Below are positions 31,324-40,989 of a stretch of 46,607 nt of DNA, piece by piece. This DNA is from a virus. A program made the position numbers and the translations under genes. The stretch covers positions 1-46,607 of IMG/VR virus record IMGVR_UViG_3300042691_021677, one strand, 5' to 3'. The notes below the pieces were generated by a model, which had not been told where the DNA came from, made no database searches, and saw only the letters and a program-made list of their open reading frames with translations. How positions within the stretch are numbered: the stretch's first letter is position 1; each line of letters starts with the position of its first letter.

Positions 31324-33123
31324 CTATTTATTGAACCATGCGTTGTATTGAGGGCCACCTTGCGCGGCAGGAGTCGCCAAAGATTGTTGATAAGTGTTTC
31401 CACCAAACGTCCGCCCGGCATTTGCGTTCCAGTTCTGACTGCCGAGATATGACCCAGCCAGCGACGAGCCAGCTTGCAGCGCCGAACCCCACATCTGAGC
31501 CGAAGCGTTGGCTCCAGCCTGACGCTGGGCTGCTTGCATGATCGGAATGTTAGCTTGTGTCGCGGCCACGTTCCCACTCGCCGTGGCCATTGCGCTCAAG
31601 GCGTTTGATTCATAAGCTGTTCTTGCCTGCATCCCTGCTATCGCACCTTGGGTCTGACCACCGAATATGTCGGAGAATACTCCAGTCCGGGTGGTATAAA
31701 CGCGATCAGCGCCACCGACGTTTGTCTTGTAGATGTCGCCAGTGACCGATAGACCCGTCGAGAACTTCTGACCGGCCAACCCGAGGCCAGCATTGAAGAC
31801 CGTATTAGCCAGTCCGAAGTTGTTGTTGTAGATGTCTTGGGTTGCCGCCGTTCTCATGCCAGTCGCACGTATGTTGGCATCGCGGCGGTTGTCGGAAAGT
31901 TGTCCGGCCAGTGTCATGTCCTGTCCGCGTAGGGCATCAGCGACCCCCATGTTCGCCCCAAAGAGCCGGTCAAAGGTCTGTAGCTTCTGTCCCGAGGCTT
32001 CTTGCACCGCACCGCCCCGCTGGTTGCGGTCGCTCTCAGCGGTGCCGATGGATGTCCTCAAAATATCGGCCTCTCCAGCCTGCCGTTGGCCGAGCAATGC
32101 GCCCGCGGTCCCCTCGACCCCTGCAACCTTGGTGTCGTAGTTCAGGCGGCGCTGGCGGTCGAACATGTCGTAGCCTTTACCCATCAAATCGAGAGAGGTG
32201 ATCCCCAAGTCACGGGCTTGGAGGTTGCGCCCCATCCCAGAATCCGCGCCGAAGCCCCCCTGCAAAGCACGCATCGCTCCGGAGCGTGCCAGGTTAGCTT
32301 GGACATCTGCGGCAATCCTTCCACTCATCATCGCCGCAGCGTTTTCGTCGGCGATCGCAGAAAGCTCTGCGGCTCGCGGATCGGCATTGGCGATCAGGTC
32401 CAGTCGGGTTTTTTGGACGCTCTTGGATAGCGCGTCCAGCATCGCGGGTGAGCCAGAAAGAAAATTGTCAAAACGCCCGATCGCCGCGTCTGCTTTACCG
32501 ACAAATTGATCACCGAGCGACATCTGCTCGGCTTTGGTAGCGTCGATTACCGCGGTCGATTTTCCTTCGTATTCGGACTTGTTCGCGGCAACCCGGTCAA
32601 GGAATTTGGTTTCGGCGACAGTCTCGTCAGAGGCAAGCTGGGCGTTGATCGCAGCCTCTGCCGAACCATATCGGGAAATCTCTGCCCCCATGTCCGAGGA
32701 GTAACCTTCGTTGAGCTTTCCAATATTGGTCTGAAGCGTTTGTAGAGCCTTGGTTACATCTCCGTCGTATGAGTTGACTAAGGCACTTGCTGTATTGATG
32801 AGACTCTTGTTTTCGATGCCTAATTTATTCCAGAACTCTTTGGTCAGTTGATCGGAAGCATTGGATAGATTGTTTGCAGCGTCTTCGATTTGACCATCCA
32901 TCGCGGCGACCCCTGAGTTTACATTTCCACGTCCCGCGCCGATGGCTGCATTGATTTGGGCCATGTATTCAGCTAGATCCTTTTTGATCTGCTTGCTGTT
33001 TATTTTCCCGGCACCACCACCAGCTAGTGAGGAAGCTAGTATACTCCCACCAGTGCCCAACGCGGCGGTGCCGAGACCGATTCCGATTGCTGTTGCTGTG
33101 CCTGCGCTCAGTCCAAGTGACAT
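31324..33123 (-). CDS. Probable internal virion protein with N-terminal membrane segment
   Basis: 599 residues. Residues 1-38 (AIGIGLGTAALGTGGSILA and flanks) are Gly/Ala-rich and membrane-active in type, followed by a long Ala-rich helical and coiled-coil body (about 45-330) and a Gly/Asn/Gln-rich end. The layout fits podovirus ejection proteins that form a channel through the cell envelope. It overlaps the cupin gene by one base. Confidence 0.7.
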   Translation of the reverse strand: MSLGLSAGTATAIGIGLGTAALGTGGSILASSLAGGGAGKINSKQIKKDLAEYMAQINAAIGAGRGNVNSGVAAMDGQIEDAANNLSNASDQLTKEFWNKLGIENKSLINTASALVNSYDGDVTKALQTLQTNIGKLNEGYSSDMGAEISRYGSAEAAINAQLASDETVAETKFLDRVAANKSEYEGKSTAVIDATKAEQMSLGDQFVGKADAAIGRFDNFLSGSPAMLDALSKSVQKTRLDLIANADPRAAELSAIADENAAAMMSGRIAADVQANLARSGAMRALQGGFGADSGMGRNLQARDLGITSLDLMGKGYDMFDRQRRLNYDTKVAGVEGTAGALLGQRQAGEADILRTSIGTAESDRNQRGGAVQEASGQKLQTFDRLFGANMGVADALRGQDMTLAGQLSDNRRDANIRATGMRTAATQDIYNNNFGLANTVFNAGLGLAGQKFSTGLSVTGDIYKTNVGGADRVYTTRTGVFSDIFGGQTQGAIAGMQARTAYESNALSAMATASGNVAATQANIPIMQAAQRQAGANASAQMWGSALQAGSSLAGSYLGSQNWNANAGRTFGGNTYQQSLATPAAQGGPQYNAWFNK

Positions 33124-33602
33124 TATGCTACCTCCAGTTTGAGTTCTTCTGGGCGAGTAAGCTCACCGCGCTGATCTTTGCGCCACATTGATTTGGCATA
33201 GTCGCTTTCGTCTAAAATAGGATTTGGTTTTGTGTCACAAATCGTCTCGGCGATCTCATCCGGATCAGTCAAATCTGTCGCATGAAACGTGATCCATGTA
33301 GCATCTTCATGGATAATGATCAGCCTGCGAGCACCAGGCTGGGTAATCCCAACATGGGGAGCTTCGAGATGCTCGACCTCTCCGTTGTTCCAGACCGAGA
33401 GTTTCCCTTTGGTCAGGACAAAAGGATGATTGGTCTTGTGGGTCAGAGTTGTGACCACAGTTCCTGCGGGCATGAAAATCTCGCGGATATACATCCCGTC
33501 GGTGAACCGATGGACTAGCGGGCAGTCCACTTGTGGGTGCCGAAGTATTTCCTTTTCCAGGACATCCAGCGGGGTCACGGTTCTAGTCTCTGTCAGGGTC
33601 AT
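33123..33602 (-). CDS. Cupin-fold virion-associated protein
   Basis: 159 residues from MTLTETRTVTPLDVLE. The core MYIREIFMPAGTVVTTLTHK, HPFVLTKGKLSVW and ARRLIIIHEDATWITFHAT fits a small cupin barrel known, from memory, among phage proteins near tail genes; His in THKTNH is a potential metal ligand. Function unknown. A 16-base gap separates it from the repeat-built protein upstream. Confidence 0.75.
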   Translation of the reverse strand: MTLTETRTVTPLDVLEKEILRHPQVDCPLVHRFTDGMYIREIFMPAGTVVTTLTHKTNHPFVLTKGKLSVWNNGEVEHLEAPHVGITQPGARRLIIIHEDATWITFHATDLTDPDEIAETICDTKPNPILDESDYAKSMWRKDQRGELTRPEELKLEVA

Positions 33603-33618
33603 TTGCACAGTTATTATA

Positions 33619-35958
33619 TCACCGAAACATGAGAACGCGACGTGTGTGGGCGGCTCCGCGGTTTCCTTGGAAACTCTGTTGGGCAATCTGGGTAGCCAGC
33701 ATCTCCTTGGCCTTATCCATGTGCGGGGTGATCTGGTCGCCCCCGAGAAGGATGCCCTTGGTTGCCTCGAAGACCGCTTGGTAGTTGCGGAGATACATCT
33801 TCTCCGAGTTGCTGGTATGCGAAACAAAGCGGCGTTTGGCCAGGATGCGGACGACCGGAACCGCGGTCGGCAGGGTGATCCAGTATTTGCGCTTGAGGAC
33901 GCTGTCGGCCGGATCGATCGCCTCGCCCCGATCGACCGCGCCCTCGCGCCATACGTCGTCAGTCTCCCGGTAGCCCGTGCCGCCGCGAATCCACTCGTTG
34001 AGTCGGTCATGGACCGGCTTGGGATCACCATCGAAGGACATGAAAAGAATCGTCTCCACCTCGGCCGGTAGGAAGAACTCGCCCGTGGCGTTCACGGAAA
34101 GGGTGTATTCGGCTACCGTGCCGACCCATTTCCCAGTCAGCATGAGTTGCTCCTCGGCCGAGTTGACCATGCGTTTGACCGCCGAATCCGAGAGCTTGTA
34201 AGCCTCCGGAAGTTCCAGCCCGATCCGGCCCCAGTGGTAGCCGAAGGTGTCGTTGGCCGAAGCAAGCAACGCCTCACGGGTCGCACGACGGGTTGCCTCA
34301 ATGCCGGTCATCACGTCCCGCTCGACCGCGGCAAACGCTTGTTGTTTGAGGACTGCGGCCAATTCTGCCTGGCCAGCCAAGGTCGCAATATAGCTCTCGA
34401 CCAAGAGCTTGCGCTGCTCGTAGGTCACCGCAGGAACCGCGCCGTTGTAATCCTCACGGCGTTGCAGGAACGCTTGGTGCGCTCCGATCTCGGTGTTGGC
34501 CTGGGAAAGGTAAGTCGTCAGACGCCCTGTCGGAATCTGTAACCCGCCGGGTAATTCATTGTGCAACTTGCCCTCGTCACCGGACGCCGCTCTCCGCGCC
34601 GCCTCGACCTGGGTCATCAGGTCGCGCTCGATCAACGCTTGCGCTTCGGCTTTGAGGGCCGACGCGACTTCGACCGAACCACTTGAGGTTGCGAGATAGG
34701 ACTCCACGTATTTTTTCCGCACTTCATAGGTAAAGGGATTGGGTTTGGTTCCACTGGAATAATCCTCACGACGGGCCAAGAAGTCCCAGTGAGTGCCAGC
34801 CTCCGTGGCGGCTTGGCCGAGATACTGGGTCATCCGGCTGGTGGAGACACGGACACCCTCGGGAAGTTCGTTGTGGAGGCGACCCTCTTCTCCGGCCGTG
34901 GCACGGCGGGCGGCTTCGACGTTTTGCATCAAGTCGCGCTCAATGATTGAAAAGGATTCCTGCTTTTTGGCATTGGCTACTTCGACTGTGCCGACCGTTG
35001 TGGCGATATAACATTCGACCAAAGGCTTGAGCACTTCATAGGGGAAAGGATTAGGCTTCACTCCCGAGGAGTAATCCTCCCGCCGCGCCAAGAAATCGTA
35101 ATGCGCTCCAGCCTCGGTCGCCGCCTGCGAGAGAAACTGGGTCAGACGTGCCGTCGGGATTTGCAGCCCCCCAGGGAGTTCATTGTGTAGACGGCCTTCG
35201 GTTCCCGCGGCTACTCGACGCGCCCGTTCGACTGTCGAGGTAATGTTGCGCTGGATAAGCTCAAATGCTTGGGCTTTGAGCCCACCGCCATCCGACCCGT
35301 TGTCAGTCGCGACATTGGCTAATGTCAGCAGCCGGACGACTTCATCCGGAAGCAAAGCGTCGAAGGTATCCACGTTGGTAGTCAGCGCATTGTAAGTGAT
35401 AGTGTTGCGCTCAAGATTCTCCTGACGGGAGACAAAGTTGTGGTGATCGACCGCCTGCTGGTAAGCGCGATTGACGATGCTCTGGATCCGTGACACGGGC
35501 ATCCGGTATTGGATGAGCGTCTCCAAGCCGACCCGTCCGACCATGCCACCGAAGGTATTCTGCCCGTTGACCGTCAGCCCCTCGTAAGCAGTCCGTCGTT
35601 CACGCTCAATCTCGTTGGTGATGTTGCGCTCGATGTAGGAATACGCCTTGGTCTCCAGACCCGTGGCCAGTTCAAGCTGATTATTCTCCTCACGCCACAG
35701 GGCCAAGATCATGTTCTTGGTCGCGTCCAAGTTTGGCAGGATAAGGTTGCCCGTGGTCGGCACACCCGTCGTTCCGCCCGTCTGCCAGACGAGCGGCGTG
35801 CGGGCACTCTCTTCACGGCGGGAGAGGAAATTGTAATGGTCGATCAGCCGGCGCTGGGCCTCGTCGATCCGCTGGTCGATGCGCGTCGTATCCGTCACCG
35901 CCACGCCATTGTCGACGTAGGGCGCTAAGAGGTTACGTGCTTCGAGGTAGGTTGCCAT
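33619..35958 (-). CDS. Adaptor-like structural protein with tandem domain copies
   Basis: 779 residues. A unit of about 100-130 residues recurs five times: an amphipathic HYDFLARREDYSSG-like segment occurs near residues 45, 175, 290, 395 and 500. The copies also share A-x-x-x-I-E-R-D/N and R-R-A/T-A-x-x-E-G-R-L-H-N-E-L-P motifs. The last 170 residues (NEWIRGGTGYRETDDVW, KRKYWITLP, LRNYQAVFEATKGILLG) resemble a podovirus neck/tail adaptor. Copies 3-5 are most alike, so duplication is recent. No exact family recognised. Confidence 0.75.
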   Translation of the reverse strand: MATYLEARNLLAPYVDNGVAVTDTTRIDQRIDEAQRRLIDHYNFLSRREESARTPLVWQTGGTTGVPTTGNLILPNLDATKNMILALWREENNQLELATGLETKAYSYIERNITNEIERERRTAYEGLTVNGQNTFGGMVGRVGLETLIQYRMPVSRIQSIVNRAYQQAVDHHNFVSRQENLERNTITYNALTTNVDTFDALLPDEVVRLLTLANVATDNGSDGGGLKAQAFELIQRNITSTVERARRVAAGTEGRLHNELPGGLQIPTARLTQFLSQAATEAGAHYDFLARREDYSSGVKPNPFPYEVLKPLVECYIATTVGTVEVANAKKQESFSIIERDLMQNVEAARRATAGEEGRLHNELPEGVRVSTSRMTQYLGQAATEAGTHWDFLARREDYSSGTKPNPFTYEVRKKYVESYLATSSGSVEVASALKAEAQALIERDLMTQVEAARRAASGDEGKLHNELPGGLQIPTGRLTTYLSQANTEIGAHQAFLQRREDYNGAVPAVTYEQRKLLVESYIATLAGQAELAAVLKQQAFAAVERDVMTGIEATRRATREALLASANDTFGYHWGRIGLELPEAYKLSDSAVKRMVNSAEEQLMLTGKWVGTVAEYTLSVNATGEFFLPAEVETILFMSFDGDPKPVHDRLNEWIRGGTGYRETDDVWREGAVDRGEAIDPADSVLKRKYWITLPTAVPVVRILAKRRFVSHTSNSEKMYLRNYQAVFEATKGILLGGDQITPHMDKAKEMLATQIAQQSFQGNRGAAHTRRVLMFR

Positions 35959-36371
35959 TATTGCAGTCTAACCCACGTATCTGCCGCCACTTTCTGCCAT
36001 GCGACCGATTGGTTGGCCGTCAGTGCGGTCAGCGCCGCGCCATAAAGGTTAGTGGGCGGGGTGACCGTGAGCGCCGTCACCGCACTGCGGGCAAACAGCC
36101 GGAGGATCTGTCCGGTCACACTATTGGAGTTACTCGGGAAAACAAAAGTGGCGGACGCTGCCGTGCCGCCGTGGTTAAGAAACACGGTTTCATCCAACCC
36201 GTCCGGTCGCGCCGTGATCGTCGCCGCCGCGACGGAAGTATACACCGACACCGTCGGCCGGTTCTTCTTGGCTTCGGGCGCTGTGAGGTAGGAAGCAAAC
36301 ATATCGAGCAACGACTGCGGGTCGTTAGGATACTTGGTTCCGGTGAGGAGTGTTCCTGGGATGAGTGCCAT
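35958..36371 (-). CDS. Unknown late protein
   Basis: 137 residues, MALIPGTLLTGTKYPNDPQS; beta-rich, Thr/Ala-rich middle (SVAAATITARPDG), possibly a small virion decoration or fibre-connecting protein. It overlaps the adaptor-like gene start by one base. No family recognised. Confidence 0.65.
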   Translation of the reverse strand: MALIPGTLLTGTKYPNDPQSLLDMFASYLTAPEAKKNRPTVSVYTSVAAATITARPDGLDETVFLNHGGTAASATFVFPSNSNSVTGQILRLFARSAVTALTVTPPTNLYGAALTALTANQSVAWQKVAADTWVRLQ

Positions 36372-36384
36372 AAATTATTTTTGA

Positions 36385-37629
36385 TTAGCAAATAACACTC
36401 ACAGTGACAACTTGACCGTCTGATAAGTAGTTTACGGGAGTGCCTGTATGGATATTAGAATTTAATATTCGAACAGAAGTCGTTAACATATCAGCATTCG
36501 TACGTAGACTTATTGCCGTCGTATGAACTGGTTGCAGACTCCCATTGTCTTCTAAACCCGCCCCAAACACACAATAGTCTGTAATAGGCAACGCAGTTGC
36601 AAAGGTTATAGTATAGTCGCCGGCACCATTTCTGAGAACGCTCGACACGTTGCCACTTGCGCGGATAAATCGGTTGGTGTTGTCTGCGATGACCGTGCCG
36701 CTGGTGTTTTTAGTTCCGTCAAAATTCACCCAAGCGCGGCAACCGAAGATCGGCGCAGATCCAGTCTGTCCGCCGTTCAACTTGGCGGCAGTGACTGCTC
36801 CATTGGCAACGTCGCTGGCAGTTCCGGTAAGTGGACCAGAAAAGGCGGTTGCGGTTACGGTGCCACTGACTTGGAGCTTTGTGGAAGGTGAACTCGTCCC
36901 AATCCCGACGCTTCCAGTCGTCACCACATTCTGCGATCCGAAGTTCGGCGAGATCTTGGTTCCGGCAATAGCCGCCGAGGCATTGATGTCAGCGTCGACG
37001 ATCGTGCCGTCTAAAATCTTGGCACTGGTCACGGCGCTGTCGGCAATCTTGGCGCTGGCCACGGCGCTGTCGGCGATCTTGGCGCTGGTCACGGCGCTGT
37101 CGGCGATCTTGGCGCTGGTCACGGCGCTGTCGGCGATCTTCGCCGTCGAAATAGACGCATCAACCACGCCGCTCGCAACTGTCGCAGTGCTGGCATTCCC
37201 CGAAAGCGTTGCCGTGATTGTTCCGGCTGCGAAGTTGCCACTGCCATCGCGGGCGACGATCCGGTTGGCGGTGTTTGCGTCGGTAGCCTGAACCGCGTTG
37301 TTGGTCACCTTGCCGGCTGTGTTAATTGTGGCCAGCTTCGTATCTACGATCCCCGCGGACTCACTGACTTTGGCATCGGTAATATTGAGCGCCGGGACGA
37401 TATTAGCCAAAGGCACCTGGCGGAGGTTGCCGTCGGTTTGCCGCACGATCGTCACCTCGGTGCCGCCAGGTGTGGTCAAGGCCGTCTTACTGGCGAAGAT
37501 TTTAGCCTCGACCTGAGTCAGCGTTGCCTTCTTCACATCCCCACTCTGCTCGACCACGACATTGTCGCTATCCGCGAGCACTGTGGCGGCGGTCAAAGCT
37601 CCGGGTTTCTTATCTGATGTGTAGGGCAT
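36385..37629 (-). CDS. Tail fibre-like protein 2
   Basis: 414 residues. Residues about 165-215 are four near-exact copies of the decapeptide AKIADSAVTS, then AKILDGTIVDADINASAAIAGTKI, a beta-helical repeat type of trimeric phage fibres. It is followed by a GIGTSSPSTKLQVSG stalk and a C-terminal globular tip (about 300-414). It shares this repeat language with the product of 40972-39911. Likely a receptor-binding fibre or its shaft. Confidence 0.8.
   Translation of the reverse strand: MPYTSDKKPGALTAATVLADSDNVVVEQSGDVKKATLTQVEAKIFASKTALTTPGGTEVTIVRQTDGNLRQVPLANIVPALNITDAKVSESAGIVDTKLATINTAGKVTNNAVQATDANTANRIVARDGSGNFAAGTITATLSGNASTATVASGVVDASISTAKIADSAVTSAKIADSAVTSAKIADSAVASAKIADSAVTSAKILDGTIVDADINASAAIAGTKISPNFGSQNVVTTGSVGIGTSSPSTKLQVSGTVTATAFSGPLTGTASDVANGAVTAAKLNGGQTGSAPIFGCRAWVNFDGTKNTSGTVIADNTNRFIRASGNVSSVLRNGAGDYTITFATALPITDYCVFGAGLEDNGSLQPVHTTAISLRTNADMLTTSVRILNSNIHTGTPVNYLSDGQVVTVSVIC
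37018..37140. repeat. 30-bp tandem repeat in fibre gene
   Basis: About four copies of a 30-base unit, differing by one or two bases, encoding a decapeptide repeat. Unit number is likely to vary between isolates. Confidence 0.9.
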
Positions 37630-37649
37630 TTTATTATTTTACAGGATTA

Positions 37650-37811
37650 TTAGGTAATCAGCAAACGGTGCCCATCGTCATCGATCAAAAGATAGAAGTC
37701 GGGCGGGCCTTCCTCAATTAAGAGCCGAATCCCCGCGGGCGGGGTGCTCCACGAGTTCATGGCCGGCTCAATGGCGATGTCGAGGGTCGGGATCTCTTGC
37801 AGGATGGGCAT
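37650..37811 (-). CDS. Small protein between hub and fibre 2
   Basis: 53 residues, MPILQEIPTLDIAIEPAMNSW to HRLLIT, acidic and beta-rich. The ATG overlaps the stop of the hub gene by one base, so it is coupled. Overlapping frames had hidden it. Function unknown; small head-tail or fibre connecting role is possible. Confidence 0.6.
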   Translation of the reverse strand: MPILQEIPTLDIAIEPAMNSWSTPPAGIRLLIEEGPPDFYLLIDDDGHRLLIT

Positions 37812-39907
37812 TACAGGGTTCCTCCGTTAACCGCTTCAGTGAGCCGATGACCGTGCAGCATGAGACGCCCGAGGTGGGCACGGCCGGTCCAGTTGACCCT
37901 CAAGGTGAAATCGTGGCCCAGATACGCGGGGACGTTGGTCGCAATATTAGCCGTGCGAGGCGGCACGGGGAACCGCACTTGGGGGGCATAGCCGCGCTCA
38001 AGGTTGAAAGGCTCCGCCGGGGTTGTGACGTAGGTCGGAATATTGAACTCCGTCTCAAAGGCCCGCTCGAACCGCTGCCAAGTGGTAAAGTTCGGATAGT
38101 CGTCGGGGCGATAGGCTAGTTCACATTCGAATGGAAAATCCTCACCACCACCCAAATCATCAAACCACAGGTCGCAGCGGATCAACTTTTTGAGCCCCAT
38201 CTTATCCTCAAAATTAAATGCCCTAGTCACGATACCCGCCGTGATCCTCCGCTTACCCTCGACCGGGGTGTCGTATTCGTCGCGTCGGGTCACCTCCCAG
38301 ATTTCGATACGTCGTCCGGTTTCATCTTCGTGGAAGCATACCGCAAAGCAGCGCGGATCACCGTCGAAGGTGCCCTGCACGAGCTTGAGGATGCGAAGCC
38401 CCGTCCAGACCCCGTCAAAGACCGCGGCCGTCTTACCACGTCCGACCGACACCGATTGAAAGTCGATCACCGCGATCCCCTCATAAAGTGTCGGGATGGG
38501 ATCTGCGGCGAACAAGTCGGCTTGCGCCTGATCGATCGCCCGCCGGGGATACTGCCGCGGAAAACACGTCATCAAAAGACGGTTGTCAAAATTGACCATA
38601 CTTACTCCATCGAGCATCCATTGGGTATCCTGCCGGAGCACTGGATCGATTTCCGCGGAGATCGGTGTCTGTCCGTAACCGTCGGCCTCGGCCCTAGCAT
38701 TGCGGTAGGTGCGGATGCCATTGCCCTCACGGGAGCGGAAAAACAAATCGCCATTGACCGCCAAGATGCTGTCACTCGTCGAGCCGATGTTGTCGAAGAG
38801 CACCCGCTGAAATCCTTGTAGATTTTTCCATTGGTCACGGGGAGCCGAGACTTGCAAGGTCACCGCCCCACGTTCACAGAACGCGATGAGATCCCCCTGC
38901 CCGGTCGCTGTGTCCTGCACCGGAAGAAAAGCCAAGCTCGTGACCCGTCCGACTTTTCCGGTCGGGGCGAAGCTGCCGCCTTCATTGAGGAAAGTCGTCT
39001 CGGTGAACCGCAGCAGATCGCTGTCGGCTCCTGCATTGAAGCGGGCGACAAAGCCCCCGCTTCCGGCGCTAGTCACCGCCACCGGGAGGGTAAAGCTCGT
39101 GCCCGTCGGGACCGTGCCGATCGTGTATGTCGAATTGATCGGCGGCGTGCTGCTGTGACCGGAAATTGTGATTTGGTCGCCGACCGAGAAACCATGATTC
39201 GTGGCCGTGGTGATGACCGTCGGGTTGGCCGCGCTGGAAATGGTGATCCCGACATTGGTCGTCGATCCGCCGAAGACCAAGTCACCTGCGATGACCTCCG
39301 ATCCCTCGTTGACCGCAACAAAGAGCCGCCCCTGCCCGTAAGCCATCTGCTTGCCGATTGGCACCGCTTGGTTGCCATACTCACTGGCACGTCGTAGCAC
39401 GTAGCCGTCATAGATTCGAGGCTCGTCCTGCCCGGTCTGGATGATAAGGAACCTCTCGGCCTGCGTCATGTAGACCGGCACGTCAGCGGAGATCCCGTCC
39501 GTCGGGTTGAGCAAGTAGCAAGAGGCATCATTAAAATCGAGCGCCGTGATCTTGCCATCGGCCACCACAATCATCTGCGTCGGGTTTCCCTCACGAGGAT
39601 CCTGATACAGAAAGACACCCTGCACGTAAGCCGCACCGCGGACGTTGTTGATGTATCGGGTGCGGCTGGTCGCCCCATCAACCAGATCTTGATCGTAGTC
39701 TGTAGCCCCTGGGGCCGGATCGCGCCAGTAATCCGAAGGGATTTCCCGGAATCCGGGTCGCGTGGCTGGGCCGTTACCTCCGCGGAAGGTCACATTGGTC
39801 GCATACCAGACCGCATCTTCCGGTGTCTGGGGCGGCTCCTTGGAGCCATCCATACCCGCAGGAAGGCCGCGGAAGCCGTCAATGAGTCTCTCGGTGTCGG
39901 CGATCAT
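37811..39907 (-). CDS. Tail hub / stabilisation-like protein
   Basis: 698 residues, beta-rich throughout. Motifs such as WYATNVTFRGGNGPATRPG, AYGQGRLFVAVN, GDLIAFCERGAVTLQ, FFRSREGNGIRTYRNA and VFDGVWTG are typical of the podovirus tail stabilisation/tubular protein B class. An inserted beta module lies at about 217-285 (NPTVITTATNHGFSVGD...ITISGH), a fold also seen in tail proteins. GAAGGA precedes the ATG. It lies between the two fibre genes. Confidence 0.75.
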   Translation of the reverse strand: MIADTERLIDGFRGLPAGMDGSKEPPQTPEDAVWYATNVTFRGGNGPATRPGFREIPSDYWRDPAPGATDYDQDLVDGATSRTRYINNVRGAAYVQGVFLYQDPREGNPTQMIVVADGKITALDFNDASCYLLNPTDGISADVPVYMTQAERFLIIQTGQDEPRIYDGYVLRRASEYGNQAVPIGKQMAYGQGRLFVAVNEGSEVIAGDLVFGGSTTNVGITISSAANPTVITTATNHGFSVGDQITISGHSSTPPINSTYTIGTVPTGTSFTLPVAVTSAGSGGFVARFNAGADSDLLRFTETTFLNEGGSFAPTGKVGRVTSLAFLPVQDTATGQGDLIAFCERGAVTLQVSAPRDQWKNLQGFQRVLFDNIGSTSDSILAVNGDLFFRSREGNGIRTYRNARAEADGYGQTPISAEIDPVLRQDTQWMLDGVSMVNFDNRLLMTCFPRQYPRRAIDQAQADLFAADPIPTLYEGIAVIDFQSVSVGRGKTAAVFDGVWTGLRILKLVQGTFDGDPRCFAVCFHEDETGRRIEIWEVTRRDEYDTPVEGKRRITAGIVTRAFNFEDKMGLKKLIRCDLWFDDLGGGEDFPFECELAYRPDDYPNFTTWQRFERAFETEFNIPTYVTTPAEPFNLERGYAPQVRFPVPPRTANIATNVPAYLGHDFTLRVNWTGRAHLGRLMLHGHRLTEAVNGGTL

Positions 39908-39910
39908 AAT

Positions 39911-40972
39911 TTATCCTTCGTACATGACGTTGACCGATCCGGCGCTTGGGGTCGCATCGAAGGTGTCGGTTCCGTTAAAAGCGGTCACGCGAACCTGTGT
40001 GAGCGTGCCAGACAGCGTCTTTACCCCTGCGACTTGCGAGGTGCTTGATATACCGTTGTTTGTAAATACTCCTTGGGCCACCCACTTATTGCCGCCCATA
40101 TGCGTTATGATCATAGCGCCTGTTCTAGCAGTGCCGTCCGAGCCGTATGCGATCGGGAAACCGGTTGTAATCGGCGCTCCGCTGATGGCGCTGCCTTCTG
40201 TAACCGCAGTGCAGGATGCAATGTAGTCGGTTTCTTCAAACCCACCCGCATCCCCAAGCTGCACCATAACCCTGCTTGAACCATTCGTGCTGACGCTGTC
40301 GAACATCACGGTGATTCGCTTCACCCATGAGGGAATGCCGGTGAAGTCAATGTCTGGTCCGGTTGCGGATTTCGCCGTGCCGAGCGTTAATGGCTGAGAA
40401 AGTTTCGCCGGTATCACAACCCCGTTGGCAATGGTAGTAACCCCTGTATTACTTATGGTCACATCGCCGGTAACTGCCGTGGAAGTAGCCGCGTTGCTGG
40501 CGTTTCCAATAATAACATTGCCCGATGTGACACTGGCCAGCTTGGTGTGTGCTATCGAAGCCGACGCGCTGATATCCGCATTCACGATTGTCCCGTCCAC
40601 TAAGTTAGTGGAGGAAACAGTAATAGCGTTTGGAAGTGCCCCAGCGGCCAGCTTTGTAAGTCCTATAGCAGCAGACGAATTGATGTCGGCATCGACTATT
40701 GCACCGTCAGCAATCATCGCGCTTGTCACTGTTCCGCTATCGGCTGCGGTGATGGCTATCCCAGAAATCTTCGTTTTGCCGATCGCTGCCGAGGCGCTGA
40801 TATCGGCGTCAACTATGGTGCCATCGACTATTTTGGCGCTGGTGACCGTGTTGTCGGCAACGGCCGACGCCGTCCCGGTAAGATTACCAGTGACGTTAGC
40901 CGACAAATTGCCGCTGGCGTCCCGCAGGACCAGCGTCCCCGGAATGTTGTCGGAGGTTGCGGGAATATCCAC
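39911..40972 (-). CDS. Tail fibre-like protein 1
   Basis: 353 residues from a GTG with GGAGGG about ten bases upstream. Repeats of the form SAKIVDGTIVDADISASAAI occur three or more times in residues 40-150; the C-terminal half (about 200-353) is a globular beta domain (WVKRITVMFDSVSTNGSSRV). Paralogue by language, not alignment, of the 414-residue protein on the other side of the hub gene. Confidence 0.8.
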   Translation of the reverse strand: MDIPATSDNIPGTLVLRDASGNLSANVTGNLTGTASAVADNTVTSAKIVDGTIVDADISASAAIGKTKISGIAITAADSGTVTSAMIADGAIVDADINSSAAIGLTKLAAGALPNAITVSSTNLVDGTIVNADISASASIAHTKLASVTSGNVIIGNASNAATSTAVTGDVTISNTGVTTIANGVVIPAKLSQPLTLGTAKSATGPDIDFTGIPSWVKRITVMFDSVSTNGSSRVMVQLGDAGGFEETDYIASCTAVTEGSAISGAPITTGFPIAYGSDGTARTGAMIITHMGGNKWVAQGVFTNNGISSTSQVAGVKTLSGTLTQVRVTAFNGTDTFDATPSAGSVNVMYEG

Positions 40973-40989
40973 CGCTTACAGCCCTCCAG

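Noticed and set aside
36385-40972. Diversity-generating retroelement acting on fibre genes
   Set aside because: No reverse transcriptase gene and no template/variable repeat pair with A-directed changes was found.
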